A program made the translations under genes and the position numbers. DNA of 64,000 nucleotides from Nonomuraea turkmeniaca (GTDB lineage: Bacteria; Actinomycetota; Actinomycetes; Streptosporangiales; Streptosporangiaceae). Numbering within the stretch: the first letter of the stretch is position 1; every line of letters starts with the position of its first letter. The stretch covers positions 1-64,000 of the forward strand of contig NZ_VCKY01000009.1 in the NCBI RefSeq assembly GCF_005889735.1, given 5' to 3'. Shown piece after piece: positions 57,093-64,000 of the stretch. The notes beneath the pieces are model-generated. The model ran no database searches and was not told the DNA's origin. It saw only the letters and a program-made list of their open reading frames with translations.

Positions 57093-57712
57093 TTCTCCCT
57101 CGCCTGCCGATAGACGGCCACCACCCGCTGCCCCACGGTGATCACGCTGGCCGCCGCCAGCAGCCACATCCCGGCAGGCAGAACGTACGGCACGCCGAGC
57201 CCCGAGAAGCAGGCCGCGACCAGCGCCACGACCAGCCGCTCCGGCCGCTCGGCCAGCCCGACGTCAGCCGTGAGCCCGAGCCCCTCGGCCCTGGCCTTGG
57301 CGTACGACACCAGGGTCCCGGCGATCAGGCACACCAGCGTCACCGAGGCCATCAGCGTGTCCTGCCTGGACACGAAATACAAGATCAGGCCGGCGAAGAT
57401 GGCCGCGTCGGCCACGCGGTCGAGGGTCGAGTCCAGGAACGCGCCCCAGGTGCTTCCCCCCTTCCCGCCGAGCCTGGCCACCACACCGTCGAGCAGGTCG
57501 AACAGCACGAAAACCGTGATCACAAGGGCCCCCACGGTCAGGTGGCCGAGGGGGAAGAAGGTCAGGGCGGCCACGACGGTGCCGAGGGTGCCGATCGCCG
57601 TGACGGCGTTCGGGCCGATCCCGCGGCCGACGAGGGCCCTGCCCAGCGGGGTGAGTATCCGGGTCATGGCCGGGCGCAGGAGTTTGAGCATCGCCGTCCG
57701 ATCGTAGGCCAT
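57089..57712 (-). CDS. pgsA: Phosphatidylinositol phosphate synthase (CDP-alcohol phosphatidyltransferase)
   Basis: This 207-residue membrane enzyme condenses CDP-diacylglycerol with inositol phosphate. The CDP-alcohol motif D-G-x2-A-R-x8-G-x3-D-x3-D is complete in DGVVARLGGKGGSTWGAFLD and STLDRVAD. About six membrane helices are visible. The ATG at 57712 is chosen, with AGG 7 nt upstream; another ATG lies at 57691. It heads the PIM operon and diverges from the fusA2-type gene. Confidence 0.93.
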   Translation of the reverse strand: MAYDRTAMLKLLRPAMTRILTPLGRALVGRGIGPNAVTAIGTLGTVVAALTFFPLGHLTVGALVITVFVLFDLLDGVVARLGGKGGSTWGAFLDSTLDRVADAAIFAGLILYFVSRQDTLMASVTLVCLIAGTLVSYAKARAEGLGLTADVGLAERPERLVVALVAACFSGLGVPYVLPAGMWLLAAASVITVGQRVVAVYRQAREK

Positions 57713-57856
57713 CACGGACCTGACAACTTTCTTTGCCCTGGCCCTCTTGTGATATCCGCCACACGGGTATTTGGTGAACACACCGCGTCCATGCGGTTTC
57801 TGTCACACTTCGCGCGGGCGCGGCGTTGGAACCAACCGACGACGCTGGAGGCCGAT

Positions 57857-59995
57857 GTGGCTGAAAGAAACACGGGAGGCGCCGTAGGAGCCGCGGGCAG
57901 GGCACCCGCGGCCGACAGGGCGGATGCGATACGCAATGTCGTGCTGGTCGGCCACTCAGGAGCAGGTAAGACGACCCTCGTCGAGCAGCTGCTGGCCGCC
58001 ACGGGCACTATTCAGCGCCCGGGACGGGTCGAGGACGGCAACACGGTCAGCGACTTCGACGAGGTCGAGGTCAGGCAACAGCGGTCGGTCAATCTCTCCT
58101 TGGCGCCCCTGCTGCACAACAGCATCAAGATCAACCTTCTGGACACCCCCGGCTACGCCGACTTCGTCGGCGATCTGCGAGCCGGGCTGCGAGCCGCGGA
58201 CGCGGCGTTGTTCGTGGTCTCCGCCTCCGACGGGATCGACGGGCTCACCCAGATGCTCTGGGAGGAGTGCGCGCAGGTCGGCATGCCCCGCGCGGTCGTG
58301 ATCACCAAGATCGACCACCAGCGGGCCGACTTCGACGAGGTGCTCGCCGCCTGCCAGGACGTCTTCGGCGACGGCGTGGCGCCCCTCTACCTGCCGGTGA
58401 TCACCAATGGGCACGTCAACGGGCTGATCGGGTTGCTCACCCAGAAGTTCTACAACTACGCGACCGGCGCCCGTACCGAGAAGGAGCCCGGCGCCGAGTA
58501 CCAGGCGCAGATCGAGGAGTACCGCGGCAGTCTGATCGAGGGCATCATCCAGGAGAGCGAAGACGAGACGCTCATGGAGAGATACCTCGAGGGCGAGCCG
58601 ATCGACACCAAGGTCCTCATCGAGGACCTGGAGAAGGCCGTCGCGCGCGGCAGCTTCTACCCGGTTCTCTGCAGCGGGCTGGGCGTGGGCGCGCACGAGG
58701 TGCTCGAGGTCATCACTCAGGGCTTCCCCTCGCCCCTCGAACACCCGATGCCGGAGATCACCGACCTGTCCGGCAAACAGGTCAAGGGCATCACCTGCGA
58801 CCAGGACGGCCCGCTGGTGGCCGAGGTCGTCAAGACCACCAGCGACCCGTACGTCGGCCGCATCAGCCTCGTCCGCGTCTTCTCCGGCACGCTGCGCCCC
58901 GACATGACCGTGCACGTGTCCGGGCACGGCCTGGCCGACCGCGGCCACGAGGACCACGACGTGGACGAGCGCATCGGCACCCTGACCTGTCCGCTGGGCA
59001 AGCACCAGCGCGGCGCGGCCAAGGGCATGGCCGGCGACATCGTGGCGGTGGCCAAGCTTTCGCGCGCCGAGACCGGCGACACCCTGTCCGAGGTGGAGCG
59101 GCCGCTGGTCATGACCGCCTGGGCCATGCCCGAACCGCTGCTGCCCGTGGCGATCAGGGCCAAGTCCAAGGCCGACGAGGACAAGCTGTCGCAGGCGCTC
59201 GGCCGGCTCGTGGCCGAGGACCCCACGCTGCGGCTGGAGAACAACGCCGAGACCCGGCAGCTCGTCCTGTGGTGCATGGGCGAGGCGCACACCGACGTGC
59301 TGCTCGACCGGCTGTCCAAGCGGCACGGCGTCGAGGTCGAGCGCGTGGAGCTGCGGGTGCCGCTGCGCGAGACGTTCGGCGGCAAGTGCCAGGCGATGGG
59401 CCGCAACGTCAAGCAGACCGGCGGGCACGGCCAGTACGCGATCTGCCACCTCGAGGTGGAGCCCCTGCCGTCCGGCGGCGGGTTCGAGTTCGTGGACAAG
59501 ATCGTGGGCGGCGTGGTGCCGCGGCAGTTCATCCCATCGGTGGAGAAGGGCGTACGGGCCCAGATGGAGCGGGGCGTCGTCGCCGGCTACCCGATGGTCG
59601 ACGTGCGCGTCACGCTCTACGACGGCAAGGCGCACTCCGTCGACTCCTCCGACATGGCCTTCCAGATCGCCGGCCAGCTGGCGCTGAAGGAGGCGGCGTC
59701 GAAGGTGCCGACCCTGCTGCTCGAGCCGGTGGACGAGCTCTCCGTGCTGGTGGCCGACGACTACGTGGGGTCGGTGATGTCCGACCTGTCGTCGCGGCGC
59801 GGGCGCGTGCTCGGCACCGAGCCCGTCGGCACCGGTCGCACCCTGGTCAAGGCCGAGGTGCCCGAGCTGGAGATCACGAGGTACGCCATCGACCTGAGAT
59901 CCATGTCACATGGCACGGGCACGTTCACGCGTTCCTTCCTGCGCTACGAACCACTGCCCCAGAACATCGCGAGCAAGGTGGCGACGCCGGAATGA
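57857..59995 (+). CDS. Elongation factor G-like protein (FusA2 type)
   Basis: This 712-residue translational GTPase paralogue has G1 GHSGAGKT (32-39), G3 DTPGYADF and G4 TKID in place of the usual NKxD, then EF-G domains II to V (GGHGQYAICHLEVEP; SVMSDLSSRRGRVLG). It matches the second EF-G found in actinobacteria besides fusA; its role is not settled. The effector (G2) loop differs from standard EF-G. GTG at 57857 follows GGAGG with 5 nt. A strong hairpin follows the gene. Confidence 0.9.
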   Translation: MAERNTGGAVGAAGRAPAADRADAIRNVVLVGHSGAGKTTLVEQLLAATGTIQRPGRVEDGNTVSDFDEVEVRQQRSVNLSLAPLLHNSIKINLLDTPGYADFVGDLRAGLRAADAALFVVSASDGIDGLTQMLWEECAQVGMPRAVVITKIDHQRADFDEVLAACQDVFGDGVAPLYLPVITNGHVNGLIGLLTQKFYNYATGARTEKEPGAEYQAQIEEYRGSLIEGIIQESEDETLMERYLEGEPIDTKVLIEDLEKAVARGSFYPVLCSGLGVGAHEVLEVITQGFPSPLEHPMPEITDLSGKQVKGITCDQDGPLVAEVVKTTSDPYVGRISLVRVFSGTLRPDMTVHVSGHGLADRGHEDHDVDERIGTLTCPLGKHQRGAAKGMAGDIVAVAKLSRAETGDTLSEVERPLVMTAWAMPEPLLPVAIRAKSKADEDKLSQALGRLVAEDPTLRLENNAETRQLVLWCMGEAHTDVLLDRLSKRHGVEVERVELRVPLRETFGGKCQAMGRNVKQTGGHGQYAICHLEVEPLPSGGGFEFVDKIVGGVVPRQFIPSVEKGVRAQMERGVVAGYPMVDVRVTLYDGKAHSVDSSDMAFQIAGQLALKEAASKVPTLLLEPVDELSVLVADDYVGSVMSDLSSRRGRVLGTEPVGTGRTLVKAEVPELEITRYAIDLRSMSHGTGTFTRSFLRYEPLPQNIASKVATPE

Positions 59996-60013
59996 CGGCG
60001 GAATGAGCCGGGA

Positions 60014-60060
60014 TTAGCTGGGGAGCCGGGAGGGAAATCTGGCCCCTCCCGGCCCAGCTA
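60014..60060 (+). terminator. Long hairpin terminator after the EF-G-like gene
   Basis: TAGCTGGG and GCCGGGAGGG pair with CCCTCCCGGC and CCCAGCTA (18 bp with a 2-nt bulge), followed by TATTCATTTAT. Confidence 0.85.
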
Positions 60061-60145
60061 TATTCATTTATCACAAAGAGATCACGACTTCATTTCTTTT
60101 TTTCGTCCCGACCATCCCTGAGCAGGTGCCACACTGGGTGGCATT

Positions 60146-61708
60146 ATGCGAACTGGACGCCCACTCCTAGCCGCCGCAGCCCTCGCCGTCGTCACCACCA
60201 CCGCCGCCTACGCGTTCGGCCCCGGTGCGACCGAGGCCCCCGCGGCGAGCGAGAAGAAGACGACCACAGCCGCCGCACCCGTGGCCGCCTGCAAGGCCGA
60301 CGCCCGCTACCCGAAGCGCCAGCTCCGGGGCGTCTGGATCGCCACGGTCAAGAACATCGACTGGCCCTCGCGGACCGGGCTGACCGCCGAGCGGCAGAAG
60401 GCCGAATACATCAAGATCCTGGACAGCGCCGCCAAGCGTAACTTCAACGCGGTCTTCGTCCAGGTGCGACCCGCCTCCGACGCGCTCTACAAGTCGTCGA
60501 TCGAGCCCTGGTCGCAGTTCCTGACCGGCACGGCGGGCAAGGATCCCGGCTGGGACCCGCTGCCGTTCCTCATCGACGAGGCCCACAAGCGCGGCCTGGA
60601 GTTCCACGCCTGGTTCAACCCGTACCGGGCCTCCTATGACGCCAACACGTCCAAGCTGCCCGCCAACCACCCGGCCAGGCAGCACCCGGACTGGACGGTC
60701 AAGTACGGCGACCGCCTCTACTTCAACCCGGGCATGCCGCAGGTGCGCGAGCACGTCGTCAAGGTCATCACGGACGTGGTGGACCGGTACGACGTGGACG
60801 GGGTGCACTTCGACGACTACTTCTACCCGTATCCGGGCGAGGGCGGCCAGTTCAACGACAAGGCCGCCTTTACAAAGTACGGCAAGGGCAAGAGCCTGGC
60901 CGACTGGCGTCGTAACAACGTCAACACGCTCGTCGCCGAGGTGGACGAGGCCATCCACGAGCGGAAGAACCACGTCAAGTTCGGCATCAGCCCGTTCGGC
61001 ATCTGGCGGAACAAGTCGAACGACCCGTCCGGGTCCAACACCAACGGCATGTCCGCCTATGACTCGATTTATGCGGATGCGAAGGCCTGGATCAACTCCG
61101 GCACTGTCGACTACGTGATGCCGCAGCTCTACTGGCCGCGCGGTTTCAAGGCGGCCGACTACAAGGAGCTGATGCCGTGGTGGTCCGGCGCGGTCAAGGG
61201 CTCCGGAGTGCACCTGTACATCGGGCAGGCCCTCTACCGGGTCGGCGCCAAGGACGACAAGGCCTGGACCAAGCCGGGCGAGCTGGCCGCGCACCTGACG
61301 CTCAACCGCAAGCACAAGCAGGTGGACGGTGACGTCTACTTCAGCGCCAAGCAGCTGCTCACCAACCCGCTGGGCGCGATGGACCGGGTCGCCAAGGAGC
61401 ACTACGGCAGGCCCGCCCTGCTGCCGCTCATGAAGGACCGCGGCGGCCAGGCCCCGGCCAAGCCGGCGGGGGCGAAGGCGGCGGGCTCGACGCTGTCGTG
61501 GACGCCGTCGTCCGGGGCGCGTGCGTACGCGGTGTACCAGGTGCCCAAGTCCGGCAAGGACTGCCAGGGCACGGACGCCCGCAACCTGGTCGCCGTCGTC
61601 ACCAACCCGTCGTTCGCGGCCAAGTCGCCGGGGACTTACCTGGTCACCTCGCTCGATCGCCTGCACCACGAGAGCAAGCCGGTCAAGGTGAAGGTGGACG
61701 CGGTCTGA
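60146..61708 (+). CDS. Secreted family 10-like glycoside hydrolase (DUF187/GHL10)
   Basis: This 520-residue protein has a signal peptide (about 1-23) and a (beta/alpha)8 domain with LRGVWIATVKNIDWPSRTGL, FVQVRPASDALY, FHAWFNPYRASYD and DGVHFDDYFYPYP, where the acidic pair D-D is likely catalytic; GISPFGIWRN and DYVMPQLYWPRG follow. These blocks define the DUF187/GHL10 family, thought to act on cell-wall glycans. A small C-terminal beta domain (about 430-520) is FnIII-like. No good ribosome binding site; a GCCAC/GTGGC stem lies directly before the ATG. Confidence 0.9.
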   Translation: MRTGRPLLAAAALAVVTTTAAYAFGPGATEAPAASEKKTTTAAAPVAACKADARYPKRQLRGVWIATVKNIDWPSRTGLTAERQKAEYIKILDSAAKRNFNAVFVQVRPASDALYKSSIEPWSQFLTGTAGKDPGWDPLPFLIDEAHKRGLEFHAWFNPYRASYDANTSKLPANHPARQHPDWTVKYGDRLYFNPGMPQVREHVVKVITDVVDRYDVDGVHFDDYFYPYPGEGGQFNDKAAFTKYGKGKSLADWRRNNVNTLVAEVDEAIHERKNHVKFGISPFGIWRNKSNDPSGSNTNGMSAYDSIYADAKAWINSGTVDYVMPQLYWPRGFKAADYKELMPWWSGAVKGSGVHLYIGQALYRVGAKDDKAWTKPGELAAHLTLNRKHKQVDGDVYFSAKQLLTNPLGAMDRVAKEHYGRPALLPLMKDRGGQAPAKPAGAKAAGSTLSWTPSSGARAYAVYQVPKSGKDCQGTDARNLVAVVTNPSFAAKSPGTYLVTSLDRLHHESKPVKVKVDAV

Positions 61709-61725
61709 CCCGCCCGCGCCGGACA

Positions 61726-61746
61726 CCGGGGCCCTCAAGGCCCCGG
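61726..61746 (+). terminator. Hairpin terminator after the GHL10 gene
   Basis: CCGGGGCC (61726-61733) pairs perfectly with 61739-61746 around CTCAA, 17 bp past the stop codon. The rest of 61747-61995 shows no gene. Confidence 0.7.
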
Positions 61747-61995
61747 GCACGTCCTGTCGCGGCCGCCCGCCGGGGCCCGGAAAACACCGGCCCCGGCCCG
61801 GCCACGCCTGGCCCGCCTCAGCGGTCGTCACCCCGCGGAACCGTTGTGAGGGCCCCGCTGACGCCGGGTCTCCCGCACCCGACGTCGCCTCGGCGCACCC
61901 TCGGTTCGTGAGAGGGTAGGTCGGAACTTGTGGCGCCTGGAGGCGACCTTCCTCTACCGTGCCACGGACATCATCGATCGCGGGAGGTCATCGGG

Positions 61996-64000
61996 GTGAG
62001 GCGCGCGGTAGTCGTGCTGGCCGTGCTGCTCGGCCAGCTGCTGACCGGCCAGGGTCTTCTCACCGGAGCGGCACGAGCCGAGGCCGGCGCCGATCGGGTG
62101 GCGGCCGCCGCAGCCGGCGCCGATCGGGTGGCTCGTGCGGAGAGCGGCGCCGCATCGCTGGCCCGAGGCCACGCGGCCGGGAGCACGCAGGCTCCGGACG
62201 GCACCGGCCGGGTGGCGCTCATCGGGGTGTCCGGGCTGCACTGGAACGACCTCACCCAAGCCGACACCCCCAACCTCTGGGACCTGGTCGCCTCCAGCGC
62301 GATCGGCTCGCTCTCCGTCCGTACCGTCGGCAACGTGACCTGCCCCTACGACGGCTGGCTGACCGTGTCGGCGGGCACCAGGTCGGCCGTCGGCTACGGC
62401 TGCGGCGCACCCCCGATGCCCGAGCCGCAGGGCGAGGGCGCGACCATCCCCGACTACCGCTACCTCATCGACGTGGCGGGCCAGCGCAACGCCGGCACCC
62501 TCGGAGAGTCGCTGAAGGCGGCCGGGCAGTGCTCGATCGCGATCGGCCCCGGCGCCGCGCTCGGGCTGGCCGATCGGCAGGGCGCGGTGCAGCACTACCA
62601 CGCCTCGCCGCTCCAGGTCAGGACCGCCGACCTGGAGAAGTGCCGGATGATCGCCATGGACGTGGACGACCTCATCCGCCCCTATCTGACCGGCGACCGC
62701 CTGCCGAAGGTGCCCGACCAGCTCACCCCCGCCCAGCGGCGCGACGCCCTGCGCCTGGCCGACGCCAAGGCGGGCGCACTGCTGTCGGTGCTGCCCGCCG
62801 ACACGACGGTGCTGCTCGCGGGCCTGTCCGACCACGGCTCCGTACCCCATCTGCGGGTGGCCGCGCTCCGCGAGCCCGGCGCGCAAGGCCGGCTGCTCGG
62901 CGCCGCCTCCACCCGCCGCGAGGACATCTCGATCCTGCCCGACCTGACCTCCACCACGCTCACCAAGCTCGGCGTGCCGGTGCCCGCCACGGTCGTGGGC
63001 GTGCCCATGCAGGCCGGCGAGCACGGCGCCACCGTCGAACACCTCCAGCGCGCCGACGCCACCGCCCAGACCATGCGCTCGGCGAAGGGACAATACTTCA
63101 CCGCCCTGGCGGTCCTGCAGGTCCTGTTCTACGTTCTGGCTTTCCTGCTGCTGCGCCGCCGCAAGCAACTGCCCTGGGTACGCGCGGCCGCCACGGCGCT
63201 CGCGGCCCTGCCCGTCACCTCGTTCCTGGTCAACCTGCTGCCGTGGTCCACCCATCTGCAGCTGTTCGGCGGCATGCTGGCCTGGTGGGCGGCGATCACC
63301 GCGCTGGCGCTGGCCGGGCCCTGGCGGCGCCGGCCGCTCGGCCCGCTGGCCGTGGTCGCCGGCGTCACCGCGCTCACGCTGGCCGGCGACCTGCTGACCG
63401 GCACGACGCTCCAGCTCAACAGCTTCATGGGCTTCAGCGCCGAGCAAGGGGCCCGCTACTTCGGGCTCGGCAATATCCCGTTCGCGCTGTTCGCCACCGG
63501 CACGCTGCTGACCACGACGGTGATCGCGCACCGCTGGCCGGGGAAGGTGGGCCTGGCCGCGATCGTGGGGCTGGGCGCGGCCGCGATGGTGCTCGGCGGG
63601 TCCGGGCTGGGCAGCGACTTCGGCGGCGTCATCGCGTTCGTGCCGGGCATCGCGGTGACGGCGCTCATCCTGTCGGGCCGGCGGGTGTCGCTGCTGAAGC
63701 TGGCGTTGTTCTGCGTGGCCGGCGGGGTGATCGTGATGACCTTCGCCTGGATCAACTACCTGAGGCCGGCCAACGAGCAGACGCACCTGGGCAGGTTCGT
63801 GGGCCAGGTGCTGACCGGCGAGGCGCTCGACGTCATCTGGCGCAAGCTGCAGGCCATGCTCGGCACGCTGCTCAACCCCAATCTGATGCCGATCGTCATC
63901 GTGGCGGTGGCGTTCCTCGTGTACGCGATCCTGCGGCCCGAGCAGGCCTCGGCCGGGGTGGTGCCGGCGGCGTTCGAGCACTCCCCCGCGCTGCGGGCCG
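61996..64000 (+). CDS. Membrane protein with alkaline-phosphatase-like ectodomain (3' end cut by window)
   Basis: From a GTG with GGGAGG 8 nt upstream the frame is open for 668 codons to the window edge. A signal peptide is followed by a variable Ala-rich region, then an ectodomain (about 73-345) beginning VALIGVSGLHWNDLTQADTPNLW and containing a TCPYDGWLTVSAGTRS block and VLLAGLSDHGS, similar to the phosphoglycerate-mutase/alkaline-phosphatase fold. From about residue 365 many hydrophobic helices follow. The layout is conserved in actinobacteria, but I know no function. Confidence 0.8.
   Translation, partial: MRRAVVVLAVLLGQLLTGQGLLTGAARAEAGADRVAAAAAGADRVARAESGAASLARGHAAGSTQAPDGTGRVALIGVSGLHWNDLTQADTPNLWDLVASSAIGSLSVRTVGNVTCPYDGWLTVSAGTRSAVGYGCGAPPMPEPQGEGATIPDYRYLIDVAGQRNAGTLGESLKAAGQCSIAIGPGAALGLADRQGAVQHYHASPLQVRTADLEKCRMIAMDVDDLIRPYLTGDRLPKVPDQLTPAQRRDALRLADAKAGALLSVLPADTTVLLAGLSDHGSVPHLRVAALREPGAQGRLLGAASTRREDISILPDLTSTTLTKLGVPVPATVVGVPMQAGEHGATVEHLQRADATAQTMRSAKGQYFTALAVLQVLFYVLAFLLLRRRKQLPWVRAAATALAALPVTSFLVNLLPWSTHLQLFGGMLAWWAAITALALAGPWRRRPLGPLAVVAGVTALTLAGDLLTGTTLQLNSFMGFSAEQGARYFGLGNIPFALFATGTLLTTTVIAHRWPGKVGLAAIVGLGAAAMVLGGSGLGSDFGGVIAFVPGIAVTALILSGRRVSLLKLALFCVAGGVIVMTFAWINYLRPANEQTHLGRFVGQVLTGEALDVIWRKLQAMLGTLLNPNLMPIVIVAVAFLVYAILRPEQASAGVVPAAFEHSPALRA
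62083..62134 (+). repeat. Two in-frame copies of a 30-bp repeat
   Basis: GCCGGCGCCGATCGGGTGGC recurs 30 bp later, giving two AGADRVA units in the variable N-terminal region of the membrane protein. Such in-frame repeats can expand or contract by slippage. Confidence 0.7.

Overview
This 64 kb window is chromosomal core DNA of a high-GC actinomycete. The gene content (mycothiol-dependent isomerase family protein, phosphatidylinositol mannoside genes, membrane-anchored cyclophilins, DUF6167/DUF948 next to alaS), the frequent GTG/TTG starts and the strong G/C third-position bias fit the order Streptosporangiales (for example a Nonomuraea-like genome). That placement is an inference from style and synteny. 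No rRNA, tRNA, insertion sequence, prophage or CRISPR array was found.

Layout. 1-8.8 kb is an accessory stretch: a mycothiol-type isomerase (cut by the window edge), a secreted GH10 xylanase with FnIII and CBM2 modules, an acyl-CoA synthetase, a small membrane protein with a SnoaL-like partner, an MFS transporter, a metallophosphoesterase and a Uma2-type nuclease. 8.8-16.1 kb (all minus strand) is the translation block infC-rpmI-rplT, then trmH-type methyltransferase, a soluble PAS histidine kinase, pheS and pheT. 16.3-24.3 kb (minus) is aroE, two tandem mltG paralogues, a small coupled repeat ORF, ruvX, alaS, DUF6167 and DUF948. 24.3-27.1 kb holds an MpaB/DUF2236 protein, rarA and a DUF2231 membrane protein. 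27.2-34.2 kb has two membrane-anchored cyclophilins and a DUF349 protein on the plus strand around aspS-hisS-MBL hydrolase on the minus strand. 34.3-35.4 kb is a nucleotidyltransferase-cupin fusion. 35.4-44.2 kb (minus) is the classical ruvC-ruvA-ruvB / yajC-secD-secF / apt / rel block. 44.3-47.1 kb is an Eis-type acetyltransferase and an orphan fused MalF-MalG-type permease. 47.3-53.3 kb has yebC, pdxT and pdxS, with pdxT and pdxS separated by a secreted EEP nuclease, decayed marR and MFS genes and a Tat-exported PhoD. 53.4-57.7 kb is a DUF3048 lipoprotein, a LemA-like protein and the pimA-patA-pgsA operon. 57.9-64 kb (plus) is a FusA2-type EF-G paralogue, a secreted GHL10-type glycoside hydrolase and a membrane protein with an alkaline-phosphatase-like ectodomain that runs off the window.

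Function. Most genes are housekeeping: aminoacyl-tRNA synthetases (Phe, Ala, Asp, His), ribosome and initiation factors, DNA repair (RuvABC, RarA, RuvX), Sec export, stringent response, purine salvage, pyridoxal phosphate synthesis, shikimate pathway, peptidoglycan chain termination (MltG) and phosphatidylinositol mannoside synthesis.

I did not find a clear multi-gene system of unknown type. The observations most worth a second look are local: a duplicated hisS-aspS junction that creates a hybrid 23-codon ORF, an AUC start codon and terminator-like leader hairpin at infC, a doubly coupled repeat ORF between ruvX and mltG, Shine-Dalgarno-bearing tandem repeats before rel, a perfect palindrome around a start codon, xylanase operator boxes placed against a good promoter, a nucleotidyltransferase-cupin fusion, a one-chain MalFG permease, and fossils of vapC and of a marR-MFS efflux pair.
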